From positions 248,001-312,000 of the forward strand of contig JBAMJV010003343.1 in the NCBI GenBank assembly GCA_037951105.1: 64,000 nt of DNA. Reading direction: 5' to 3'. The notes below the pieces were generated by a model, which saw only the letters and a list, made by a program, of their open reading frames with translations, was not told the DNA's origin and ran no database searches. Origin of the DNA: Echinarachnius parma. Its lineage: Eukaryota > Echinodermata > Echinoidea > Clypeasteroida > Echinarachniidae. Positions within the stretch are counted from its first letter, which is position 1; each line of letters begins with the position of its first letter. This document shows positions 1 through 9,775 of this stretch, piece by piece. Position numbers and translations under genes: made by a program.

Positions 1-259
1 TTTAAAAACCTCTTTTGTAAATTTTTGAAAAAAAGTGTAAACATTTTTTGTTCTTCTTAAATCATCGAATACAAGTGGGATCAGATCGGATGTATTTATT
101 GATTTTTTTTAACTGTTTCTGAACCGATTTTGATCAAATAAAGTTTATTCTGTCATTAAAATTGTATGTTCTTTCACATTTGACACTCGGTTTTTCATTA
201 ACTTCCCCCCAAAAATGTATTTCTTGAAGCGCCCTCTATACCAAAACTGAACTATCCCT
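1..259. mobile_element. TTAA-target MITE (family T1), truncated by window start
   Basis: The segment ends with the sequence ACTATCCCT followed by TTAA at 260-263. The same terminal sequence, subterminal 'gcgccctct' block and 'gtttctgaaccgattttgatcaaataaa' core recur in full copies at 27273-27828, 20169-20706, 52133-52665 and 63059-63615. The left end lies before the window. No coding capacity is visible; it is a non-autonomous element. Confidence 0.75.
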
Positions 260-342
260 TTAAGTAAGCAACTAACCAGAAATAGATAAAATAAATTAAA
301 TTGTTTTCTGGTCAGTTTCCTTTCTGTTGTATTTTTTAAAAT

Positions 343-391
343 TTTATTATTATTATTATTATTATTTTTTTTTTTTTTTGGGGGGGGGGGA
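343..391. repeat. (ATT)n + poly-T + poly-G low-complexity tract
   Basis: Short ATT triplets run into a T homopolymer and then into a G homopolymer. This is one of many long G or C runs in the window. Nothing else is recognised between 264 and 650 apart from the approach to the splice acceptor at 652-653. Confidence 0.9.
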
Positions 392-653
392 AGCGATTCA
401 TGTAATCTTTTTTCTTTCTCTTTTCTTTCTATTCTTCATGTAATTGTATCGGCCTCCTATATACGATTTCTCGTATACGTATATCATTCGATGATGCCCA
501 TGGCGACCTTGTAGATATTTTTGTAAATGAATTTGCTGTATTTCCATGAAATAATGGAATTATATACTCATCATCCTCACGTTTCCCAGTACCCTCCGTC
601 CAACGTCAAACAACCATATTTTGATTTTCTTTGTTGCCCCCACCCCCCTGCAG

Positions 654-773
654 GAATGATAGATGCTTCGATGATGCCAATCATGGGTCACCTCGTGGAT
701 ATTCGACACGTATCGGTGTATGGCAGTGTCTACGCCATAGCGGATGTCGCGTTCTGTGTCGGATTCGCCGTGG
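654..773 (+). CDS. SLC18A2-like: SLC18 vesicular amine transporter, internal exon (TM10-TM11 region)
   Basis: The exon runs from a pyrimidine-rich acceptor (cccccctgcag, AG at 652-653) to a consensus donor (GTATGT at 774). It reads [20 protein letters not shown] followed by [20 protein letters not shown], the highly conserved SLC18 block around TM10-TM11. By family alignment, the Asp of MIDASMM corresponds to human VMAT2 Asp399 in the amine-binding pocket and the Asp of AIADVAF to Asp426; the aromatic at the Tyr433 position is Phe here. The family exchanges cytosolic monoamines (VMAT) or acetylcholine (VAChT) for vesicular protons. The exon enters at +2 nt and leaves 1 nt into a codon, which matches the next exon. 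Upstream exons must lie before the window. The wording is closer to VMAT than VAChT; the paralogue call is tentative. Confidence 0.9.
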
Positions 774-964
774 GTATGTGCATTCATAACTGTATTGAAC
801 TTAAAGGTACCACGTCGTGGTGTTATAGATGGCGCCCTTTCAAACTATCCAACAGAGACTGAGGCGCCATGTTTGCGGACGCCACTCGCGATTTAAAATT
901 ATTTAAACCATACCGGATAGAGCACAGTCTTAACACACGAACGAACGAACACACGGCGTCATGC

Positions 965-1700
965 ATTGTGTGAACTCACAGTGTTTCACATTGTGAGCCA
1001 CAGTGTGAACATAGTTTGAGAAGCATGTTAAATTTAACGGTATAACAGTGAGTTCACAGTGTGAGCGGTTCATGAGTCTTGATGAGCCAACACCATGCCC
1101 CCCCCCCCCCCCCCCCCACTCAGTAGTGTTTAGGGTACGCGTATGCTCGTTCCCTCCCTTTGAAAGCACCCCCTATCTCCGGACTGCCAACATTTCTGAA
1201 CCCCCCTTTCACGGGCTTTTCGCAGGCTTTTCCTGCCTAATTGAAGACCCCCCCCCCTAAATCCGGAACACTGCTCAATGTACCCCCTATCTCAGGTGAG
1301 CTAGCAGGAATTTCAGAAATTTGATCCCGGGATTTTATCAATTTTTCTATGATTTTCAAATAATGTAAACAAAGATATTTTATAACCCCCTTTTAAAATT
1401 TCTCAGGAGTCCAAAGAGAGAGAGAGTAAAATAAATCCCCTTTGTAAAATTCTCGGGCCGGACTTTGTCGCGCGAAAAGTACCCCTTTACCGGAGAATTA
1501 GGGAACACACATGCGGTCCCCCCGACCCCGGAGTGGGGGGGGGGGGGGGGGGGGCACCATGGTCAATACTCATCAAATATCACTGTCATCAGAATGTGAA
1601 CACACTGTTTTCACAATGTGAGCGCACTGTGATGTGTACCAGTTCATATTGTGTACAATATTGTACCCTCACAGTGTATCACAGTGTGTTCACATTCATG
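965..1700. repeat. Foldback element with TTCACA/TGTGAA palindromes
   Basis: Two flanks (about 965-1095 and 1558-1700) are packed with near-palindromic 'ttcacaNtgtgaa' words. They read as inverted copies around a C-run/G-run pair (about 1098-1117 and 1537-1554). The inner part (1118-1530) is unique-looking C-rich DNA with no ORF of note. It lies in the intron between SLC18 exons at 773 and 2275. The remainder of that intron (1720-2270) shows no feature. Confidence 0.6.
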
Positions 1701-2274
1701 CCAGTTTATCCATAGTGTATTCATATTATAATGATGAGTGTCGACTTATACTATGAATGTTGTATTATATCTCTTTTCATTGAAATCATGATATGCTTGT
1801 ATGCATCTTATTTAAACTTATAGTTTTGTAATTACATGTACATGCATGACGAAATAGATGTTCATGTTATGTATATTAACTATGTATTATGTTTGCAAAT
1901 GCAGCAAAAATACAATTCCAAACAAATTCCTCTTGAAGAGCGAGGTACTCATTTCGGTTGGTTGATTATAATAAATGTAGTTGCATATACAATAAATCTC
2001 ATTTAAGTTTTATCTAACATGCCTTATATCATGTTACGAATACGGCAATTATATGTATCCCTTACTATGATATTTCAATACGTGCTTATTAGTGCACCCG
2101 GTCATATACTTGGATATTGAATTAGGAATAAACAATATACACACAAAAGTGTATAATACATTTGTAATGTGTCAGTATTCTACATGTATTCTTATTTCCC
2201 ATATATCCCAACAAAATGGATGACAATACACATTGCATGTTGACACCATATGTTGACACTTATTTTGTTAATAG

Positions 2275-2320
2275 GACCATCGGTAAGTGGAGCGATTGTC
2301 CAGTCTATTGGCTTCCCATG
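2275..2320 (+). CDS. SLC18A2-like: SLC18 vesicular amine transporter, 46-nt exon
   Basis: A very short exon lies between acceptor ...gttaatag (AG 2273-2274) and donor GTGAGT (2321). Joined to the previous exon it completes a Gly codon and reads GPSVSGAIVQSIGFP, ending two bases into a Trp codon finished by the exon at 4501. This corresponds to the conserved GPS.GGAI...GFPW segment entering TM12 in SLC18 transporters. Its phases (in at 1, out at 2) fit both neighbours exactly, which is the strongest evidence that it is real despite its size. The introns on both sides carry MITEs and microsatellites. Confidence 0.88.
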
Positions 2321-2406
2321 GTGAGTAGTTTATCAACAGATTTTCTCACAATTATGTCCATGTCATTTTGTGTATTATTATTATTATTAGTAGTAGTAGT
2401 AGTAGT

Positions 2407-2871
2407 CATAGGCGTACCCAGGAGGGGGGGGGGGAGTTTGGGGGGGGGGGGTTCAACCCCCCCCCCCCCCCCTTTGACCAAAAAATGACTGTTTTGGGGG
2501 GTTGAACCCCCCCTCCCCCCTTTTTAATTTTAACTGGTCTCGAGACCAAATTTGAGCGGTCTCGACCGTCAATTTTGATGGTCCCGGCCACGAAAAGTGC
2601 GAAAAACCGTGGCCTCGGCCTCGAAAATTGTCTACGACTACCCCTCCCCCCCCCCCCCCCCCCCCCCGTTTACAGGATTCTCAACCACTGGGTCTTGATC
2701 TTGGTCTCGAAAATTGTGGACCGGACCTGGTCTTGGTCTCGAAAATTTGGAAGGTACTTGGTCTCGGCTTCAACAATTTTCGACGACAACCCCCCCCCCC
2801 CCCCCGCTGACAGAAATTTGTTCTGAAGAAAAAATCCCCCCCCCCCCCCCCCCCCCCTGGGTACGCCACTG
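2407..2871. mobile_element. G/C-run MITE inserted in the AGT array
   Basis: The ends are inverted: 'cataggcgtacccagg' plus a G run on the left and a C run plus 'cctgggtacgccactg' on the right. AGT triplets flank both sides. The interior contains further paired G/C runs and several 'ggtctcg' words, with no transposase ORF. It is a non-autonomous element within the SLC18 intron. Confidence 0.75.
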
Positions 2872-2906
2872 GTAGTAGTAACAGTAGCAGTAGTAGTAGC
2901 AGGAGC

Positions 2907-2996
<90 letters not shown>

Positions 2997-3121
2997 CACT
3001 GGCGTAAATCTGTCCGGAAAACACAATGCATTGGGGGGTCGAGCAATTGTTCACAAACCGTTTGTGAACAATTGCTCGACCCCCCAATGCATTTTGTTTT
3101 CCGGTCAGATTTACGCCAGTG
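2997..3121. repeat. Near-perfect 125-bp palindrome
   Basis: The arms 2997-3058 and 3060-3121 are reverse complements at 60 of 62 positions around a single central C. The outer ends read CACTGGCGTA, similar to the end of the neighbouring MITE (2407-2871), so it may be a minimal element of the same family. As single-stranded DNA it would form a long cruciform or hairpin with no loop to speak of. Confidence 0.9.
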
Positions 3122-3206
<85 letters not shown>

Positions 3207-3363
3207 CAGTAGCAGTACTTCTACTTCTACTTCTACTTGGGTACTCGACAGGGTCCATCAGTCAGGACGTAGAGTCGAGGGGAACCGGTAATAGTACAGT
3301 CGTTTTATTCAAATTAATTCCACTAGTTCATTGCCAGTCGTTTCTGAACCAACTTATTCAAGT

Positions 3364-4101
3364 TACCGTAAATACCGGCGCAATCGCCGCATCCGCGTAA
3401 ACGCCGCATGCCGACTTTGGGCATTGACATTGAAAAAGAAAAATGTGGGAGAAAAGTGCGCTAGGAAAACTGGCGACAAAAAAAGCGGGAATAACGGCGG
3501 GAAACCAGAAAATCGGCTGGGAAAATGTGCCAAATGCATGCAGTGCCGCGGCGGCAGAATGAACGTAACATCAAAAACGTGCCATGCCCCCATGCCGCGC
3601 CCCGCCAAATATCCGCCCAAATAATCTTGACAAAACTGCCACTATACTATGGTAGCACTGTATGCTACCGTAGCTTACCATCTCGATCAAAATGTCCAAA
3701 CCTAACCCTACTGTACTGCACTGTACTACAGAGAACCAGGTACTGTGATGTACGTACGTGCAAATGCAATGCATTCATAACGCACGTAGCTAGATCGATG
3801 ACAGCTAGCTAGGCGGGTGCTAGGCGAGCGCGGCGCTGGCAGTGTGCATTTGTTTCGTAACTTTGAAGTTAAAAATCAGATTTCGCAAATATCAGCAAAA
3901 AAAGGTGAGAAACCATTCTAGGCCAGGGTAAACGTAGACAATTTGGCTATATAATGTTTTATCACGCAACTGCTGAAATGTGTTGTTTTGAGGCCAGTCA
4001 AGAGTGACATTTTGACTATCTCCGCGTACACGCCGCACCCCGACTTTGGCAGGGTTTTTTCGAGAAAAAAGTATGCGGCGATTACGCCGGTATTTACGGT
4101 A
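3364..4101. mobile_element. MITE with TACCGTAAATACCGGCG terminal inverted repeats
   Basis: The left end TACCGTAAATACCGGCG (3364) is matched by the reverse complement ending at 4101, and the inverted match extends through 'atcgccgcat'. Subterminal 'gcgtaaacgccgcatgccgactttgg'-type blocks recur near the right end. TA is present at both borders, which suggests a TA target. It is GC-richer than its surroundings. The short ORFs within it are not recognised as any protein. Confidence 0.75.
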
Positions 4102-4500
4102 TTATTTTCAGTAAGAGTGACATATTTTACATATTAAGTTAAACTTAAACTCTAAGTTGGATTTAAAATGATAGAAATCTGTTAGTTGCTAAGTACAATT
4201 TCATCACAGGCATAATAGAAGGAATAAAACAGGAATAAAATCATTAATAGTATTTTTTACCAGGAATATTTTTTGCCCATGTCAAATTTCTAAGAAGTCT
4301 CAAATAATTTGCATTTTTGTTTGTAAATATGTTTCATTCCAGTGCAACGAATGGCCTACCAGAATGTTTAGTCTATACCTTTGAATTCAAGTTCAAATTC
4401 ATATCTTGGTGAAACATCCCAAAGGAATAACCTTCTATTCACGTATCATACACCATAATCATTATACCTCATTTGCATGTTCGCATTGATCACGTGACAG

Positions 4501-4588
4501 GTTGGTTCGTATGGTGGCCATCATCGACTTCGCCTACGCGCCGCTTCTCTACTTTCTACGGGACCCACCTGCGAAAGAGGAAAACCAG
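4501..4588 (+). CDS. SLC18A2-like: SLC18 vesicular amine transporter, TM12 exon
   Basis: This exon lies between acceptor cacgtgacag (AG 4499-4500) and donor GTACAA (4589). Its first G completes the Trp codon from the previous exon and it then reads LVRMVAIIDFAYAPLLYFLR followed by DPPAKEENQ. This is the last transmembrane helix of SLC18 transporters and the start of the cytoplasmic tail; vertebrate VMATs have a similar FFLR.PPAKEE sequence here. It ends in phase 0, matching the terminal exon. DPPAKEE favours VMAT over VAChT. Confidence 0.9.
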
Positions 4589-4718
4589 GTACAAATAATC
4601 CGAGTATTTCGAAGTAACCAGGCACATTTGTATTGTTGTACATGTAATAGATTCTAACTACTTTTTATGAGAAATCATCGGATTATTTTGACAATATAAA
4701 GCACTTTTTTGTATTGTG

Positions 4719-4835
4719 AAGGGTTTCGGGGAAGGACCGTTATCATAAGAGCTTCTAGCTTATCATGCTTATAGTGGTCATAGCACCGGTCTAGCAATCC
4801 GGAGGTCTCGGGTTCGATTCCCGTGGAAGCCAACT
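4719..4835 (+). repeat. tRNA-derived SINE-like sequence
   Basis: A tRNA-like stretch (about 4762-4832) has an A-box-like 'tagtggtcatagcacc', an anticodon-arm-like CCGGTCTAGCAATCCGG whose loop would present AGC, and a B box 'gggttcgattcccg'. The acceptor stem does not pair well and no CCA-end geometry is present. The same 5' leader ('gggtttcNgggaagNac') precedes the second copy at 12935, so I read both as SINE heads rather than functional tRNA genes. It lies in the last SLC18 intron. Confidence 0.6.
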
Positions 4836-5374
4836 TATAATTATTTACCCCTTTTCATTTTCTCTCCAAGCTATTACTTATCAGTTTTCCTTTGTTTGAA
4901 TCAAGTATTACCTATTTATACACGATCTGTAAAGCTATTCTATAAACAAACAAATATACTATTTATTTCCCCAGTTATACACATCTCCAGCTTAGAAAGT
5001 TATGAATTGATACAGACACATTCGATGCAATGTAAGATAATATTTATAAAGCCTTAGGACACACGTATGATACGACAAAGTAGCTTTTAAATTGTTTTGA
5101 TAATCTCTCTATTGAATAATTATATAAAAACCAAATCACATTATACATTTTTGATGAAAATTAGTGAAACTTTCGAATCATAGAGGGGCGCCCTCTTGCG
5201 TTATTGGCTACTATTTGAATGAAAACAGCCTGAAAACTTAGCCATAAATATATGTTTCCACCATTCAAACATGGTTGAATTTTACCTGCTTTTTTGTCAA
5301 TGATAACATACAAGTTTGAGTACTTACTTCAATTTTGTTTGACCATATACCCCTTTTCATGTTCCTACGCACAG

Positions 5375-5497
5375 GGAATTCTGTTACAAGAGCAGCAGCC
5401 AGTGGCATGCACTGCCGACCAGCAGCAGTCCTACCGGACCATGGACGGGCGGTACGGCAGCAGGCGAGACTCCTCTGGGGTCGAGTCGGTGGACTAA
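5375..5497 (+). CDS. SLC18A2-like: SLC18 vesicular amine transporter, 3'-terminal coding exon
   Basis: The acceptor is ctacgcacag (AG 5373-5374); the exon reads GILLQEQQPVACTADQQQSY, then a Ser/Arg/Asp-rich stretch ending ESVD, with stop TAA at 5495-5497. It is the cytoplasmic C-terminal tail. Together with the preceding exon it forms an acidic dileucine-like signal (EENQGILLQEQ), comparable in position to the IL/LL trafficking motifs in VMAT and VAChT tails that direct them to secretory vesicles. The QQSY...D-rich end recalls the IQSY ending of vertebrate VMAT2. The 3' UTR follows; AATAAAT occurs at about 5634. Confidence 0.85.
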   Translation, partial: GILLQEQQPVACTADQQQSYRTMDGRYGSRRDSSGVESVD

Positions 5498-5733
5498 ACT
5501 CCCGAAACTTCCAAGAACTGACATAGCTAGAGTATCGACGTGTGACGTTCATTGCCACGGGTTAATGATTATAGACAACTGGACAATGTCAGGCAAACCA
5601 GACATGTGTGACCTAGCGGTTGCTACCGTTGCTAATAAATAATGTCATTAATTAAATGTCACTAATTCGGTACTCTATAGAAATTCTGTCCACCTCTTTC
5701 ACCGATTCACTCATCTTGTTGCTCGATGGCCAT

Positions 5734-6172
5734 GACCGTTTTGAAGCTCAAGGAGTGGTCACATTGGACACGACTCACCACGACTAGACCCACGAATGCA
5801 GTACGCATTAGTACAAATTAATGGCAAGCCGTTTTTCACATTTATTCATATTTCTTGATATCAAGAATTCAATTCTTGATATCACGAAATCGAATTCTTG
5901 ATATCAAGAAATGAATTCTTGATATCAAGAAATGCATTCTTGATAGGCTATCAAGAAATGCATTCTTGATATCAAGAAATATACTTTTCTGTATTGGTAA
6001 TACTTTATATCAAGAAATAAACTGATATCAATAATTCAATTATTGATATCAAGAAATAGGAATAAATGTTAAAACGGCTTGCCATAGATTTGTACCAATG
6101 CGTACTGCATTCTTGGGTCTAGTCGTGGGGAGTCGTGTCCAATGTGACCACTCCTTCAGACGCCAAACCGTA
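5734..6172. mobile_element. Hairpin MITE with tandem TTGATATCAA palindromes
   Basis: The outer arms (about 5734-5845 and 6065-6172) are inverted copies: GGAGTGGTCACATTGGACAC on the left and its complement on the right. The middle holds about ten copies of TTGATATCAA or TTCTTGATATCAAGAA, themselves perfect palindromes. The whole could fold as one long hairpin or as a string of small ones. There is no ORF. It lies just 3' of the SLC18 stop codon. Confidence 0.85.
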
Positions 6173-6298
6173 TCATTCTTTCCTCACTTCCCATGATATT
6201 GTTCGTTAATATAAATATCACAAAACATGTCAGTATTATGTGTTTGCCGATGAGCAATTATGAAACCAAAGGTAATTGATTGTGTTTGCGTAGGAGGA

Positions 6299-6319
6299 GG
6301 GGGGGGGGGGGGGGGGGGG
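6299..6319. repeat. Poly-G tract
   Basis: A G homopolymer of about 20 follows 'aggagg'. The rest of 6173-6640 shows no clear gene; a weak exon-like stretch at 6429-6508 was rejected (see below). Confidence 0.9.
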
Positions 6320-6665
6320 AGGAAGGGGGGTAATTGATAAGGGATTCCCACTAGAGGGGCGTCCTACATCCACCATATAAGCTGTGGAATGCAGATTTGA
6401 GTTATATGCTGACCCTCGTGGATTACAGGAGACAGAGAAAGAGGCATTATCTACTCTAAATACAGCGGGTGTTGGGGAAATTGCTCTTGCTTATTTGACT
6501 ACATGTTAGTTTCCAATACAATAGGCATTTCCAATATAATGATATACGGAATTGCATAACTAACCTTATTAGATACAAACGGACCCAAGAAAAATCAAAA
6601 TTTGTCAGATTGTCGACCCCAATAAATAAATATGTCCTTTATTTAATAATAAGGATTGTTTTATA

Positions 6666-8137
6666 ATGGGCGACTTTAATATTAATTTATTGAAACGAGA
6701 ACATGATCATAATAGTACGTCTCAGGATTTTCTTGAAATCCTCTTAAGTGCTTCTTTTTTACCTCTTATTTCCAAGCCAACTCGTGTTGTAAGCCACTCA
6801 TCTACGTTAATTGATAATATTTTCTCTAATGTTATACCTCATCCTGAATCTTACATTGTCCTTTCTGATATGACAGATCATTATCCTATTATGACGTATT
6901 ATACTTTATCACAATCTGTCAAAAGTGGTCCTCGTCCATTAAGACGTAAAGTTAATTGTGAGAATATAGCACGTCTTGGTGCTAGCCTAGAAAATATGGA
7001 TTGGTCTTGTGTTTATGATATTGATGAAGTAAATTGTTCATATAATATGTTTTGTGAAATTTTAAATGGTCAATTAGATATTTGTATGCCAATACAAAGA
7101 GATAAGGGTAATAATTATAAAAATAATCCTAGACTACCTTGGATTTCCAAGTCTTTATTGCGTTCGATAAATAGAAAGAATAACCTTTATTATAAATATA
7201 AGTTAGTTGAAACTGATCAGTCTAAAATAAAATATACATCGTATAAAAATACTTTGACTAAAATAATTCGTTTGGAAAAGAGAAAATATTTTGTGGATCG
7301 CTTAGAATTATATAAGCATGATATGCAAAATACATGGAAAATTATTAAACAAGCAATGAATTTAGTACAAAATAAATGTGATATAAATAGAATTAATGTT
7401 GATAATGAGATTGTTGAAGATCCTCATATTATACCTAATATTTTTAATAAGTATTTTTCTTCCGTTGGGGACAATTTGGCTAGAGATATTCCAGCGACCG
7501 ATAAACACTTTGTTGAATTTTTAGGCCCATCTAATCCCAATTCAATGTTCTTTATTCCTACACATAAATATGAGATATTGGATATTGTTTTTAATTTAAA
7601 TGACAAGAAAAGTTCTGGCTGTGATGGTATAAATAATTGTATTCTAAAAGGCATTATTCCTTATATAGTAGATCCTTTAGTTCATATTTTTAATTTGTCT
7701 TTGTTAAATGGTCAAGTCCCTAACACAATGAAAATAGCTAAAGTTATTCCTTTAATTAAGAAGGGTGACAAGTTAAATATTACTAATTATCGTCCAATTT
7801 CTTTATTGCCATCTATTTCTAAGATAATTGAAAAAATAATATGTATTCGATTAGTTTCGTTTTTGAAAAGTGAAAATATTCTCTCGAACTTTCAGTTTGG
7901 TTTTAGAGAAAAATATAGTACTACCCATGCGTTGTTGTCTTTTATTGAGAAAGTAGCCCATGCTATTGATAAATCTTCCCACATGGTGGGTGTTTTCCTG
8001 GATTTCTCCAAGGCCTTCGACACAGTTAATCATGATATTTTACTTTACAAACTTTCTCATTACGGTGTGCGTGGTAAGGCCTTGGAGTGGTTCAGGAATT
8101 ACCTATCTAATAGACAGCAATATGTAGTTCAGAGTTA
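6666..8137 (+). pseudogene. LINE A ORF2, endonuclease C-terminus and RT fingers/palm (frame 1)
   Basis: The frame begins with MGDFNINLL, the GDFN catalytic motif of AP-like endonucleases, followed by TLIDNIFSN and SDMTDHYPI (the SDH-type catalytic motif). The RT follows with NYRPISLLPSISKIIEK, FQFGFR and FLDFSKAFDTVNHDILLYKL, where the Asp of FLDFSKAFD is the first catalytic carboxylate. In-frame codons continue upstream of the ATG (DCFIMGDFN), so this Met is not a true start. The frame is lost at about 8138, just before the GVPQG motif, by a one-base deletion or equivalent. Confidence 0.88.
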
Positions 8138-9076
8138 TGTAATATATCTTGTGGCGTCCCACAAGGAAGCATCTTAGGCCCACTCTTATTTATTTTATAT
8201 ATTAATGATTTTAGTAGGTCATCTGATGTTCTATCGTTTGTTCTTTTCGCCGATGACACTAACTTATTTTTTTCTCACGATAATCCACACACTCTTGCAG
8301 ATACAGTTAATGCTGAATTGGTCAAGGTATTAAAGTGGATTAGAGCCAATAAATTATCATTAAATTTGCAGAAAACTAAATATATGCTTTTTAGTAAATC
8401 TATACATTCGTTACCCATAGATATTGCGTTTGAAGATTTTATATTGGAAAACGTTTCTAATATTAAATTTTTAGGGGTTACTGTAGATAATCAACTTTCA
8501 TGGAAATTTCATATAAATAATATTTGTAAAGTTATTTCTCGCAATATTGGTATTATTAATAGATTAAAATTCCACCTCCCCTTAGTATCCTTACTTATGT
8601 TGTATTCATCTTTGATATTACCATACTTAAATTATGGTATTTTGACTTGGGGTAACACTCACGTAACATTATTAGATACATTGTTGTTATTGCAAAAGAA
8701 AGTACTTCGTATTATTTTTAATATGGCCCCACGCTCTCACACAGACTTATTATTTTTTGATAATAATATCTTAAAAGTTAAGGACCTATATTTATTTCAA
8801 CTCGGTCAATTTATGTATAATTATAATAAAAATACCTTACCCGCAATTTTTGATGAAATGTTTTTAAAAAACCAATTAGTTCACAAGTACCCAACTAGAC
8901 ATTCGGGGGAATTTCATTTGCCATTATTTAGAACGTTATTGGCTCAAAATACATTTATTTATAATGGTCCTAAATTTTGGAATACTCTCAATGATAACAT
9001 TAAAAATGCAACATCATTTAATTTGTTTAAGAAACAGATTAAAATATTATTATTGCAATCTTATGAAACTCATTAA
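8138..9076 (+). pseudogene. LINE A ORF2, RT catalytic core and thumb (frame 2)
   Basis: Reading resumes in a second frame as CNISCGVPQGSILGPLLFI, then FADDT at 8246-8260, the two catalytic aspartates. It continues through KLSLNLQKTKYMLFS and FLGVTVDNQLSW (conserved RT/thumb motifs) to a C-terminal region with LLLLQKKVLRIIF, and stops at 9076. All RT motifs needed for activity are visible, split only by the frameshift, which suggests fairly recent insertion or decay. Confidence 0.88.
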
Positions 9077-9775
9077 ATTGAGAAGTATGGTTATCTCCCT
9101 AATATGTACTGTTCATATTATAAATTACATGTCAATAAAAGGTCATCATCTTTATGTTAGTGTATTAGTTTATTGTAATTGCCTTCCAACTTTTTGCTTT
9201 TTGTATTGAGCGCTTTTTATTGCTTATATTCGTATGCGTCAACAGTTATGTCTCCGTCCACATCCAACCATCCTTTCTCTTCATGTTACCATCACGTATG
9301 TTACTTTTCATCTTTTCATTGTGCTATGCACGTTGTTATGTGTTGTGTCGTATTGTTTTGTTCTGCTCCTCGAAGTCTCTGTCGGCTCACCTTATATGTT
9401 TTTAGTAACTTTTACTGGAAGCAATTCAAACTGTAATGTACAATTTATTGTTATTTTTTAAATTACGATTGTAAAGTATTATTCGAATTGTTTATGAATT
9501 ATTATTCAATTGCTTTATTATTACTCGAGGGGTCCACAATCTACAAGCACTGCTTTTCAGTGGATCCCTCCATTTCCAAACATATCATTTATTGTATATG
9601 ATTCTTATTTGCATTGTACATCTGTTTAATTATACCATAATGTAACCTTTGTTTTGTTTTGTACAATGATATGTATATTGATTTATGTTGGAAATGAAAT
9701 AAACTAAACTGAAAACTGAAACTGAATATCAACTATTGTAATAAAATGTGTTTGAAAATGGGTAACTGATGTTAT

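Larger units (their letters stand above)
2380..3206. repeat. (AGT)n microsatellite broken by two insertions
   Basis: AGT/GTA triplets occur at 2380-2405, 2872-2996 (the last roughly 90 bp pure) and 3121-3206, always in the same strand orientation. An element (2407-2871) and a 125-bp palindrome (2997-3121) interrupt what appears to have been one array. The repeat produces long poly-S, poly-T, poly-V and poly-Y artefact ORFs. Confidence 0.9.
6640..9725 (+). mobile_element. LINE A: 5'-truncated CR1/Jockey-like non-LTR retrotransposon
   Basis: The copy starts inside the endonuclease domain and runs through a complete reverse transcriptase to a 3' UTR that ends in an A-rich simple tail of ACTGAAA units (about 9702-9725). 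The order EN - RT - C-terminal region - UTR - tail is that of ORF2 in CR1/Jockey-type LINEs. Truncation at the 5' end is the usual result of incomplete reverse transcription. One frameshift near 8138 breaks the coding sequence. The 3' UTR occupies 9077-9700; short ORFs in it are not credible. Confidence 0.9.

Noticed and set aside
2670-3400. Long ORFs of poly-T, poly-S, poly-V and poly-Y
   Set aside because: They are translations of the AGT microsatellite with no other protein sequence.
6429-6508. Exon-like stretch after 'gattacag' reading ETEKEALSTLNTAGVGEIAL to a stop
   Set aside because: The acceptor is plausible but no family is recognised and it lies 3' of the SLC18 stop; could be chance.
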